DNA from: Candidatus Martarchaeota archaeon
GTDB taxonomy: Archaea > Micrarchaeota > Micrarchaeia > Micrarchaeales > Micrarchaeaceae
Direction of reading: 5' to 3'
DNA length: 24,294 bases
Assembly (NCBI GenBank): GCA_023474385.1
Contig: JAMCYB010000027.1
Location: 1-24,294, forward strand
Shown here: piece by piece, positions 1 to 6,510 of the stretch
How the letters are laid out: each line of letters begins with the position of its first letter
Numbering within the stretch: the stretch's first letter is position 1
Notes under the pieces: model-generated
What the model was told of the DNA's origin: nothing
Seen by the model: only the letters and a program-made list of their open reading frames with translations
Database searches by the model: none
Made by a program: the position numbers and the translations under genes

Positions 1-17
1 TGTTTAAAATCACATTA

Positions 18-707
18 ATGATAAAAGTAATTGTTTTTGACGCTGAAGGGACCTTATTCAACAGCCTGCCAAAAGATGAAAAGATTAGAAACATACTAAA
101 ATCACAGGGCTATGACAGAAACCTTGAGGAGATTGGCAATGCATTTCGTCTTTCAAAGAGGATAGCTAACCTGCTGCATTCGAATGACCTGATAAAACTC
201 GATGATTCTGGTTATCTCCTGGAGAATGAGATAAGGCTTATGCTGCTCGGGTTTACTGATGAAGAGTCAGTGGCATTAGCAAGAGTAATGAACGAACAAT
301 GGACGAGGGCAAGCAATAGGACACCCTACCCTGAAACTATAGATGTACTTGAAGCGCTAAAGAACAGATACCAGATAGGCTTATTGACTGCAGGCGCAGT
401 GCTAAGTTATAGCCAAACATTGAAGGATATGGATTTAGAGAAGTATTTTTCTTTTATCATAGGTGAGGATACTATAAACGTGCCCAAACCCGACCCCAAG
501 GCATATGCATACGTCATAAAAAAGGCAGGCTGCAACGCTGACGAGATATTGTTTATAGGAGACAACAGGGTTAACGATTATGAGGGACCCATAAGAAGCG
601 GGATGAGGGCCGTTCTTGTTGATAGAGAAAACACGTGTAAGGAGGATATTGCTAAAATAAATGACCTTACGCCTCTCCTAGACAACAAATTCATTGCAAG
701 ATTATAG
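18..707 (+). CDS. HAD-superfamily hydrolase (phosphoglycolate phosphatase-like)
   Basis: Probable soluble phosphatase of the haloacid dehalogenase superfamily, 229 residues. Motif I is FDAEGTLF (residues 7-14) with nucleophile Asp8. Motif II is the Thr in LLTAGA (near 122). Motif III is the Lys in VPKPDPKAY (near 155). Motif IV is FIGDNRVNDYEG (near 177). The helical region between motifs I and II fits a C1 cap like that of phosphoglycolate phosphatases or beta-phosphoglucomutases. The second acidic residue of motif I is Glu10 rather than the usual Asp, which is uncommon because this residue is the general acid/base in HAD phosphatases. Substrate cannot be told. The start is the first ATG; its promoter lies at or beyond the window edge. 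Codon use is more AT-rich than in most of the window. Family assignment is firm; function is not. Confidence 0.85.
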   Translation: MIKVIVFDAEGTLFNSLPKDEKIRNILKSQGYDRNLEEIGNAFRLSKRIANLLHSNDLIKLDDSGYLLENEIRLMLLGFTDEESVALARVMNEQWTRASNRTPYPETIDVLEALKNRYQIGLLTAGAVLSYSQTLKDMDLEKYFSFIIGEDTINVPKPDPKAYAYVIKKAGCNADEILFIGDNRVNDYEGPIRSGMRAVLVDRENTCKEDIAKINDLTPLLDNKFIARL

Positions 708-840
708 CCTACCCTGATGCATTGCGACCGGATGAATGCACGCAATACATGTTTCTTAGGGAGTGCGGGCATGTAGCCTCTTTCGAAATCGTTTGCTGAA
801 AAAGAGCTTCATGGTTAATCTAACGACAGATTTGGTTAAG

Positions 841-890
841 GAAAGGCTTAAATATTATAGTGGAATCTGAGGGAAAGGCTTATATATCAA
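841..890 (+). promoter_or_regulatory. Tandem BRE/TATA promoters
   Basis: The element GAAAGGCTTAAATATTA begins at 841 and a near copy, GAAAGGCTTATATATCAA, begins at 873. The two are 32 bp apart, about three helical turns. The second TATA is placed to start a transcript around 905-910, giving a very short leader before the ATG at 918. Related elements occur at 5720, 10850, 19053 and 20052, so this looks like the organism's strong BRE+TATA consensus. The rest of the 708-917 gap shows nothing recognisable. Confidence 0.65.
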
Positions 891-917
891 GGTTGGGGCA
901 AGCATTTTGATGATATT

Positions 918-1394
918 ATGTATGCTGAAAAGACTGAGAATAAGGACAAAGGAAGTGAGGAAGCAAAGACTGAACACTTTAGTTCAAGAGGTATGGGAAT
1001 AGATTATTCACCAGGTTGTTTCGTATGTGGAAATAAATTTGTCAATGCGTATATTGAAGATTCAAACAAGAAATTTGAAGCCTATAAGAAAGAGTTTACT
1101 AATGACCAGATTAAGAGAATGGAAGAAAGCCTCAGGAGGAGGCAAATGATTGATAATATATCGGGCTTCGTTTATTCTAAAGAGTCTGGAGAGCGCATAG
1201 TGAACGGAATGTTTAATAATGTAGGGGCATGGCTCGATTACCGCGAGCGGGAACCGAATTGGATACAGGTTAAAATTGGGGCTTGCTCAGAACATCTTGA
1301 GAACCTGAAAAAACTTAACGAACTCACTATTGAATCAGGGACCATTACAAAGGAGATGGTCGATCAGGCAATAAAGTGGATACCCCGACGCTAG
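918..1394 (+). CDS. Hypothetical protein with CxxC and CxxH motifs
   Basis: A 158-residue soluble protein that I do not recognise. It has a polar, charged N-terminus (about 1-30), then CFVCG near residues 34-38, a charged helical middle with many Lys and Glu residues, and ACSEH near residue 122. The CxxC and CxxH pairs could together bind one zinc. There is no signal peptide or membrane segment. The start ATG directly follows the second of two tandem promoters. Codon use is clearly more AT-rich than in the ribosomal, exosome or AAA+ genes, which could mean acquired DNA or simply low expression. It stands alone between the HAD gene and tRNA-Ala. The reading frame is convincing; no function can be given. 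Confidence 0.7.
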   Translation: MYAEKTENKDKGSEEAKTEHFSSRGMGIDYSPGCFVCGNKFVNAYIEDSNKKFEAYKKEFTNDQIKRMEESLRRRQMIDNISGFVYSKESGERIVNGMFNNVGAWLDYREREPNWIQVKIGACSEHLENLKKLNELTIESGTITKEMVDQAIKWIPRR

Positions 1395-1481
1395 ATTTAT
1401 TTGAGAATTGGCACCTGATGTATGGAGAATGCATTGCTTATGCCAAATAGAGTACCTTTTCGGGATGCATACACCTTATGA

Positions 1482-1553
1482 TGGACTCTGCGGGAATCGC
1501 ACCCGCGGCCTTCTCGTTGCGAACGAGACGCTCTGCTGCTGAGCTAAGAGCCC
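1482..1553 (-). tRNA. tRNA-Ala (anticodon CGC)
   Basis: A 72-nt cloverleaf on the minus strand. The acceptor is GGGCTCT/AGAGTCC and includes the G3-U70 wobble pair that marks alanine tRNAs. Discriminator is A73; CCA is not encoded. D-stem GCTC/GAGC, anticodon arm TCTCG-TTCGCAA-CGAGA (anticodon CGC) and T-stem GCGGG/CCCGC all pair fully, and G26 is present. Two odd points: the D-loop reads AGCAGCA rather than containing GG, and the T-loop reads TGCGATT, with G where U55 is nearly universal. Full stems plus G3-U70 argue for a working gene. Its promoter probably lies in the AT-rich stretch at 1562-1578, back to back with cca. Confidence 0.93.
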
Positions 1554-1584
1554 GGTTGAATGCATAGATATATTTCTAAAAAGC

Positions 1585-1594
1585 ACATATAAAG
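1585..1594 (+). promoter_or_regulatory. TATA box for cca (leaderless mRNA)
   Basis: ACATATAAAG is centred about 25 bp upstream of the cca ATG at 1615. That spacing puts the transcription start at or next to the start codon. No ribosome-binding site is visible, consistent with a leaderless transcript. Confidence 0.55.
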
Positions 1595-1614
1595 TTTCCT
1601 ATCGAAATACCAAT

Positions 1615-3027
1615 ATGGCTAGGAGTAAAAAGAGCGGCGTCGAGAAGGCAAAGACCAAAGGCTCTGCTTCGATAGAAGCCATAACGGAGCGCGTGCTCAA
1701 GGACGTAAAGCCCAGTCCCGAAGAGATAAGGATAACTACGGATCTGGCAAACGGCCTGATGGCAAGGATAAAGCAGGCGGCGCCGAAGAACGTAGAAATC
1801 ATACTTGCAGGATCGGTCGCCAGGGGCACGCAAGTGCGTGGAAATTCCGACATAGACATATTTCTCCTGTTCCCCAAGGGCATGGAAGAGAGGAAGATGG
1901 AAAGGCTCGGGATAGAAATTGCAAAGAAGGTAGTCAACAAAAAGAAGAACGAGCGCTTTGAAATAAAATATGCGGAGCACCCATACCTGAAGCTCATCAT
2001 GGATGATGAGGGCATCAAGGCGGACATAGTTCCGGCCTTCAAGATAGACGATTCAAAGGACATGGGATCCGCAGTTGACAGGACTCAGCTGCATAACAAC
2101 TTCGTAAACTCCAACCTGAGCGCGTATCAGCGGGACCAGGTGCGTGTGCTGAAATCATTCTTGAGGTTCCACAATGTTTATGGCGCAGAGGCCAAGACTG
2201 AAGGATTCTCGGGCTACCTGTGCGAACTGCTCATACACCAGTACGGCTCTTTCCAAAAGCTAGCAACGGCTTTCTCGGACCTGAAGCTTCCCCTGTGCCT
2301 CAATCCAATAGATAGGAACGAGATACCTAACCCGGACATATTCAAGAAGTTCAACTCTAACTTCATAGTGCTTGACCCTACGGACAGCGGCAGGAACGTA
2401 GCGGCTGGCCTCTCAAAGACTTCGTTGATGCGATTTGTGCTGGCATGCAGGATATTGCTTTCCAATCCCACTATCAGGTATTTCTACGGAGCGGAATACA
2501 GCGAAGAGCATGCATCTGCGAAGCTCGATGCAGTGGCCAAAGCGCTTGGAGCTGAGATGCATGCGCTGCTATTCACGATACCAGACATATCAGAGGAGGT
2601 GATCTGGCAGCAGCTCAAGAAGCTTGAGAAGCAGATATCTGGCAGGATGCGCGAGAATGGCTTCGGGCCGCTGCTTTCGATAGAAGGCATGCAAGGCAAC
2701 AAGGCTTCGATATTATTCCTGACCAATGGCTACCACATGGGCTCGGTGGTAAAGAAAGGGCCTTCCGCACTGATGCGTGGTGCCTCTACAGCGTTTATCA
2801 AAGCGCACCCGAAATCCGTAATGTACGTAGAAGGGGAATCGATTTCGCTGATAGAAAAAGCTCCGTATGCAGGACCGGCTGACTTGCTCAAATATATATT
2901 GCATGATAAGAGCTTTGCCTTCCCTTCATACCTTGGCAAATCCAAGGCCAAGCACGTAGAGGGCAGGATGCCTGAAGATTACGCCAAGATACTGTACCGC
3001 AGGTATGTCGAGATGACTGCCATTTGA
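1615..3027 (+). CDS. cca: CCA tRNA nucleotidyltransferase (class I, archaeal)
   Basis: Adds CCA, without a template, to tRNA 3' ends. All three tRNA genes in this window lack encoded CCA and so need it. It is a 470-residue cytosolic enzyme. The signature is GSVARGT (66-72) followed by SDIDIF (78-83), giving catalytic Asp79 and Asp81; the third carboxylate is probably Asp137 in ADIVP. The stretch DRTQLHNNF (about 155) and the following helical region fit the archaeal class I tail and body domains. It is slightly longer than many archaeal homologues because of a Lys/Ser-rich N-terminal extension of about 20 residues. It diverges from tRNA-Ala and converges with the kinase gene, whose stop lies 8 bases away. 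Confidence 0.95.
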   Translation: MARSKKSGVEKAKTKGSASIEAITERVLKDVKPSPEEIRITTDLANGLMARIKQAAPKNVEIILAGSVARGTQVRGNSDIDIFLLFPKGMEERKMERLGIEIAKKVVNKKKNERFEIKYAEHPYLKLIMDDEGIKADIVPAFKIDDSKDMGSAVDRTQLHNNFVNSNLSAYQRDQVRVLKSFLRFHNVYGAEAKTEGFSGYLCELLIHQYGSFQKLATAFSDLKLPLCLNPIDRNEIPNPDIFKKFNSNFIVLDPTDSGRNVAAGLSKTSLMRFVLACRILLSNPTIRYFYGAEYSEEHASAKLDAVAKALGAEMHALLFTIPDISEEVIWQQLKKLEKQISGRMRENGFGPLLSIEGMQGNKASILFLTNGYHMGSVVKKGPSALMRGASTAFIKAHPKSVMYVEGESISLIEKAPYAGPADLLKYILHDKSFAFPSYLGKSKAKHVEGRMPEDYAKILYRRYVEMTAI

Positions 3028-3035
3028 ATGCTCTT

Positions 3036-3638
3036 TCAGAGCCCGATATTGTTTTCGCCTATGAATCTGAGGAAATGCTTCATCATATCCTTCTTCGCCC
3101 TGAGTGCGTCTATGTCTTTTGGCATAGGCACGCCCTTGATTCCCTTATTCCGCCCGATAAGCCCTGCAAGATATCTGACAAGCCTGCCTTTTTCTTCAGC
3201 AGTCTCCACTTCGAATGAAAGCCTGCATGCCTTTGACGCATTGATGCCGCAGTAATCAAGGGCTTCGGATACGATGTTCTCCTTTATCTTTGCCAGGCCA
3301 TAGCCCCTGCCTTTCTGCCGCGCATACAGCACCTTTGGTTTTGCGCGTACTGTGACACAGATGTCCAGCTTCAGGTGCATGTCCTGGATCATATGGCCGA
3401 CTATTGCAACGTTCTCCATTTTTGCACTGACGAGCTCTTTCTTGACTGCTGCATTGAGCTTCTTCAAGTCTGCAACCAGCGTGCCGTCCCTGTCCATGCT
3501 GGAATACGCCTTGTACTCCCTCGCTACGCTGCCTATCTCGATTATCCTGAGGTTTTTGCACCTGCGCTTGAGGATCTTGGCGAAGGCGCTTTTCCCGCTA
3601 GCCGGGGAGCCCGTTATGCCAATCAGTATGCCCGCTAT
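3036..3638 (-). CDS. AK6/Fap7-like adenylate kinase family protein, non-canonical start
   Basis: P-loop nucleoside-monophosphate kinase of the archaeal AK6/Fap7-like family. Eukaryotic Fap7/AK6 acts in the last steps of small-subunit rRNA maturation. The P-loop GITGSPASGKS is encoded at about 3590-3620, followed by EIGSVAREY, DLKKLNAAVKKEL, VGHMIQDM, a Walker B-type strand (LDICVTVRA) and RQKGRGYGLAKIKENI, which fits the LID region. The first ATG (3497) lies 44 codons after the P-loop strand begins, so it cannot be the true start. Between the in-frame stop just inside 3660 and the P-loop there is no ATG, GTG or TTG. I placed the start at ATA 3638, six bases after GAGGGT; ATA 3629 or CTG 3626 are alternatives. 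An ATG overlapping the upstream stop (ATGA, 3660-3663) is in another frame and stops after six codons. Family firm, start uncertain. Confidence 0.8.
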   Translation of the reverse strand: MAGILIGITGSPASGKSAFAKILKRRCKNLRIIEIGSVAREYKAYSSMDRDGTLVADLKKLNAAVKKELVSAKMENVAIVGHMIQDMHLKLDICVTVRAKPKVLYARQKGRGYGLAKIKENIVSEALDYCGINASKACRLSFEVETAEEKGRLVRYLAGLIGRNKGIKGVPMPKDIDALRAKKDMMKHFLRFIGENNIGL

Positions 3639-3659
3639 CCAATTACCCTCGAATCAAGG

Positions 3660-4259
3660 TCATAGGCCTGCAATCATCGCTGATGCGGCGTCGAGAAGGC
3701 CTAGAAGCTCAGCGCGGCTGTCCTGCATGGATATTACGTCGCTGTCAGGCAGATATACGTTTATTGTGTAGTTCTTAGGGCCGCTGAAGAACCAGTTGCC
3801 TATCAGGCTGTTATCGTACTGTGTTGTAAAGTCTGCAATCATGGTGGAACTGGCTGCAATCTTTTCTATGAGCGCAAGCACGTCGCTTCCTGCAGAATCT
3901 ACTGATATGACTTCTTCTTTTGTGTCGTCCCTGTCTATCGAAACCGGCACTATGAATGGCACGCGGTTCTGCTTTGCCTGCATGGATATGCTCTGCGCAA
4001 GCTGCTTCGTCACCGAATCAGCTTTGGTGAGGTTGTCGTCAAGCTCCTGCTTCTGCGCGGACATCTTCGACAGGGCCTGGTCCATGTACGCATTGACGTC
4101 GTCGGCCATGCTCTTTATGGTGTTTTGTATGTTTGGATCGGGGGAGAAGCTCTCCGGGTCGGTCAGCAGGTCGCGCAGGGACATCTTGTATTTCTTGCCT
4201 ATGCTCTTGTCTATGTTATCGATCACAAAATCAGTATAGTCACTCCATAGGTCAGCCAT
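3660..4259 (-). CDS. Hypothetical protein, helical N-terminus and alpha/beta C-terminus
   Basis: A 199-residue protein of unknown function. Residues 1-100 look almost wholly helical, with a heptad-like, coiled-coil-prone stretch around 60-95 (Ala/Lys/Gln/Asp-rich). Residues 101-199 alternate strands and helices, including RVPFIVPVSID and NYTINVYLPDSD. There is no signal peptide, no membrane segment and no Cys cluster. The ATG follows AAAGGTG-TTTTA, an excellent ribosome-binding site. Its stop codon overlaps an ATG (ATGA) leading into the AK6-like kinase, so the two are very probably co-transcribed and perhaps translationally coupled. That suggests, without proving, a role linked to the kinase. 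Confidence 0.75.
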   Translation of the reverse strand: MADLWSDYTDFVIDNIDKSIGKKYKMSLRDLLTDPESFSPDPNIQNTIKSMADDVNAYMDQALSKMSAQKQELDDNLTKADSVTKQLAQSISMQAKQNRVPFIVPVSIDRDDTKEEVISVDSAGSDVLALIEKIAASSTMIADFTTQYDNSLIGNWFFSGPKNYTINVYLPDSDVISMQDSRAELLGLLDAASAMIAGL

Positions 4260-4310
4260 TAAAACACCTTTATAATAATATTAAAGAACAAATATAAAAG
4301 GTGTGCTTTT
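4260..4310. promoter_or_regulatory. Divergent promoter region
   Basis: A 51-bp AT-rich spacer serves both the 199-residue gene (minus) and the DUF357 gene (plus). Each side carries GGTG as ribosome-binding site: AAAGGTG-TTTTA-ATG leftward and AAAGGTG-TGCTTTT-ATG rightward. TATA-like stretches TTATAATAATATT (4270-4282) and AATATAAAAG (4289-4298) lie between them, so the two transcripts must start very close together. Confidence 0.5.
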
Positions 4311-4589
4311 ATGGAAGGCAATTCCAATGCGCAGGACGATGCAGGCATCAGGAGAAGGATACAGAAGGACATGGACATGTTTGAGGGCAGCATTGCAGAG
4401 GCAAGCGCGATAGAGGCTGGCGCAGACAAAAAGGTCCGCAAGGTCATAGACTTGGCCAGGATGTATGCAAGCGACTCGAAGAGCTATCTTTTGAAGGGCG
4501 ACCTGTATACATCGTTTTCGTGCATATCTTATGCACACGGGCTGCTTGACGCAGTGAAGGGTATCTATGGCAAAGAGAGAGACATATAG
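4311..4589 (+). CDS. DUF357 family protein
   Basis: A 92-residue, all-helical archaeal protein of the DUF357 type. The recognisable core is SYLLKGDLYTSFSCISYAHG (residues 58-77) followed by LLDAVKG. This matches the family pattern of a helix carrying a GD step followed by a YAHGLLDA helix. The molecular function of DUF357 is not known to me. Its last 23 bases overlap the start of trm1 in another frame, so translation of the two is probably coupled; a link to tRNA modification is only an inference from this arrangement. The ATG is preceded by AAAGGTG seven bases upstream. Confidence 0.8.
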   Translation: MEGNSNAQDDAGIRRRIQKDMDMFEGSIAEASAIEAGADKKVRKVIDLARMYASDSKSYLLKGDLYTSFSCISYAHGLLDAVKGIYGKERDI

Positions 4590-5721
4590 CGAAGGCAGGG
4601 CAAGGGTATCCTACAATCCTGACACGTTCATAAACCCTATCGCAAGGCCTACTCGCGATATCGGCATAGCCATAGCGATGCTCGAAGGCCCTAAAAGGGA
4701 TGGATTTAGGGCGCTGGATGCGACCGGAGGCACAGGCATAAGGGGCATACGCTACGGGCTCGAGGCCGGCATTAAGGATGTCACAATATTGGAGATAAAC
4801 GAGAAGGCATATAGGACAGCGAAGCGCAACGCCGCTGCCAACTGCCCCGATGCAAAGGTTGTAAACACGAGCATACAGGAGTTCGCCAACTGTTCGAGGG
4901 AGCGCTTCGACCTGATAGACCTTGATCCGTTCGGCGGCATAGTGCCGTACGTTTATGATATAATGAAAATGACCAGGGACAATTCATTGCTGTTCGTCAC
5001 CTCTACGGACTCGGCCGTGCTTTGCGGGGCGCACTACAAGGCCTGCGTTAAGCTGTACGGGGCTGTGCCTCTGCACAACGAGCTCTGCCACGAGGTGGGG
5101 CTCAGGATACTCACTGGCTACGTGATAAGGACTGCCGCGAGCTTCAATTTCGGCGTTGAGGTGCTGGCTGGGTTCTTCTACAAGCATTACATGCGCATGC
5201 ACATGAAGCTGCACTATGGGTCTGCCGAAGCATCCAGGTCCGTTGACAGCCTGGGCTTCGCGGGATACTGCAACGAATGCGGCTACAGGAGCCTGTACAA
5301 GGGCATTGCGCCCAAAGCGCATAGATGCCCGGAATGCGGAGCCGAACTTACGCTGGCAGGGCCTTTATACATAGGAAAGATCAAGGACAACTCATTGCTG
5401 AATGCGGTGGAAGGATTGATTGAAAAGGAGGGCATGGCAAAAGAGAGCGTTGACCTAGTCAGAAAACTGATTGACGAGCTTGACGCACCGCTCTATTACT
5501 CTGTCCCGAAGATCACCAGGAGCCTGAAAAGGGGTTCGTTGAGCCCTGCAAGGCTGATCGAGGCGCTGCACGATGCCGGATTCGTTGCTTCCGGGAGCCA
5601 CATGGGACCCGAGTACATCAAGACCGATGCGGGCATAAAGAAGATAGTAGAACTGGCAACTGCGTTGCTCGACAAGCACGCCATAATGCCTGATGAGAGG
5701 AATGAAACGAGCAAGAAATGA
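4567..5721 (+). CDS. trm1: tRNA (guanine26-N2)-dimethyltransferase Trm1
   Basis: SAM-dependent methyltransferase making N2-methyl- or N2,N2-dimethyl-guanosine at position 26 of tRNA. All three tRNAs in this window carry G26. It has 384 residues. The N-terminal motif YNPDTFINPIARPTRD (16-31) is typical. Motif I is LDATGGTGIRG (50-60), the acidic loop after the next strand is LEINEKA, and motif IV is DLDPFG (118-123). The C-terminal half has a zinc site C235-x2-C238 and C254-x2-C257, then a helical domain. Length is normal for archaeal Trm1. The start overlaps the end of the DUF357 gene. A promoter-like element begins right at its stop codon. Confidence 0.96.
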   Translation: MAKRETYSEGRARVSYNPDTFINPIARPTRDIGIAIAMLEGPKRDGFRALDATGGTGIRGIRYGLEAGIKDVTILEINEKAYRTAKRNAAANCPDAKVVNTSIQEFANCSRERFDLIDLDPFGGIVPYVYDIMKMTRDNSLLFVTSTDSAVLCGAHYKACVKLYGAVPLHNELCHEVGLRILTGYVIRTAASFNFGVEVLAGFFYKHYMRMHMKLHYGSAEASRSVDSLGFAGYCNECGYRSLYKGIAPKAHRCPECGAELTLAGPLYIGKIKDNSLLNAVEGLIEKEGMAKESVDLVRKLIDELDAPLYYSVPKITRSLKRGSLSPARLIEALHDAGFVASGSHMGPEYIKTDAGIKKIVELATALLDKHAIMPDERNETSKK

Positions 5722-5850
5722 AAGCTTTAAATAACTTGTTCTGCCGCGCTAAGGCGATTCTGCCTCGTCAAAACCCCAGTTCCGCTTTTCGAGAATGCGG
5801 AATTTGTAGCAAAGATATAAATATTAGGGAAAGGCAAAATACTTATAGAC
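5720..5850 (+). promoter_or_regulatory. Promoter-rich intergenic region with hairpin
   Basis: GAAAGCTTTAAATAAC (5720-5735), a close relative of the window's strong promoter element, overlaps the trm1 stop. Further TATA-like elements are GATATAAATATTA (5814-5826) and GGGAAAGGCAAAATACTTATAG (from 5828); the last is placed to drive the zinc-ribbon gene. Between them, TTCCGC (5780-5785) and GCGGAA (5797-5802) form a perfect 6-bp stem. A short RNA starting near 5750 is possible, but I see no C/D boxes or other family hallmark. Confidence 0.4.
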
Positions 5851-5891
5851 TTAACTACGCTCTGGGTGGGAAAAGGAGCCGTGGGTAAAAA

Positions 5892-6176
5892 GTGGGTGTG
5901 ATGAAAGAAGAAAACGCCATGGATAGACGAGAGTATGCAATGGGTGGGAAAACCAGGAACTGCTACGTCTGCGGAAGGGAGCTGAAGGCGCATGACGTAA
6001 AGATAGCAATACCCTCTAAAGCAGTAGGAGCCTCTGGGCTGAGCATGGACAAAAGACTGCTATGCTCAAACTGCTACTACAGCTTGGTACACAGAATGCC
6101 TGCAGTTCAGGGCGGCCTGAAAAAGGCAATAGCTGCAAGAGGCAGGAAGCTGCTGATAAAGGAGTTCAGGGCATAA
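5892..6176 (+). CDS. Small zinc-ribbon protein, function unknown
   Basis: About 94 residues. A four-cysteine zinc site is formed by CYVCGREL and LLCSNCYYSL, 30-40 residues apart, followed by a basic C-terminal tail (KKAIAARGRKLLIKEF). Such compact basic zinc ribbons are common among RNA- or DNA-binding proteins, but I do not recognise this family. The start is uncertain: GTG 5892 sits five bases after GTGGGT, while ATG 5901, 5922 and 5940 are in frame and all keep the zinc site. The phrase GGGTGGGAAAA occurs both in the leader (near 5865) and inside the first codons (near 5942). It is transcribed toward tRNA-Tyr on the opposite strand. Confidence 0.7.
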   Translation: MGVMKEENAMDRREYAMGGKTRNCYVCGRELKAHDVKIAIPSKAVGASGLSMDKRLLCSNCYYSLVHRMPAVQGGLKKAIAARGRKLLIKEFRA

Positions 6177-6257
6177 GCCAGGCAGTGCATACAGATGCAG
6201 CGCAGCTAGCATCGTCCATCATTGGCGCATCTGGGGTTTGGGGCGCAATTTGGAATA

Positions 6258-6363
6258 TCCCGTTGGGGTGATTTGAACACCCAACCTGCCGGTATCCACT
6301 TCACAACTTTATCTGAAGTGTTGCAAGCTACAGCCGGCCGCTCTACCATTGAGCTACAACGGG
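6258..6363 (-). tRNA. tRNA-Tyr (anticodon GUA) with intron
   Basis: A 106-nt gene: 72 nt of mature tRNA plus a 34-nt intron. Acceptor CCCGTTG/CAACGGG starts with the C1-G72 pair that archaeal and eukaryal TyrRS require; discriminator is A. D-stem GCTC/GAGC encloses AATGGTA (normal GG), G26 is present, the anticodon stem is GCCGG/CCGGC with loop CTGTAG+A, and T-stem GGGTG/CACCC encloses TTCAAAT. CCA is not encoded. The intron interrupts the usual archaeal position after nucleotide 37. A TATA-like AACATATTAAAT lies about 35 bp upstream on the minus strand, inside the inverted repeat AAACAT/ATGTTT (6393-6409). Confidence 0.95.
6294..6327 (-). other. tRNA-Tyr intron (37/38)
   Basis: The 34-nt segment between G37 and A38 of tRNA-Tyr must be removed to give a normal 7-nt anticodon loop. 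It contains a perfect 7-bp hairpin, CACTTCA/TGAAGTG, around loop GATAAAGTTG. The canonical bulge-helix-bulge at the splice sites looks weak by eye (mostly wobble pairs), so a relaxed motif is likely. Confidence 0.85.
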
Positions 6364-6510
6364 CAAAAGGATAGCTGGTATTATTGCGCCTGAAACATTT
6401 AATATGTTTGTGTTGGCCGCGCGGTTATTGCTGCAGTATGGGGATAATAGAAAGTGCACAATATAAAAGCTTAAAATATGTAGCTGGACAATATAGATGA
6501 GACTGATCAA

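Noticed and set aside
909..945. Second C/D box sRNA (TTGATGA followed by CTGA) at the start of the gene at 918
   Set aside because: Only one box C-like and one box D-like element; no C'/D' pair, and box C lacks the purine. It overlaps a good coding start.
1482..1553. tRNA-Ala as a pseudogene
   Set aside because: All four stems pair fully, and G3-U70, A73 and G26 are present; only the elbow bases differ, and they differ on both sides of one contact.
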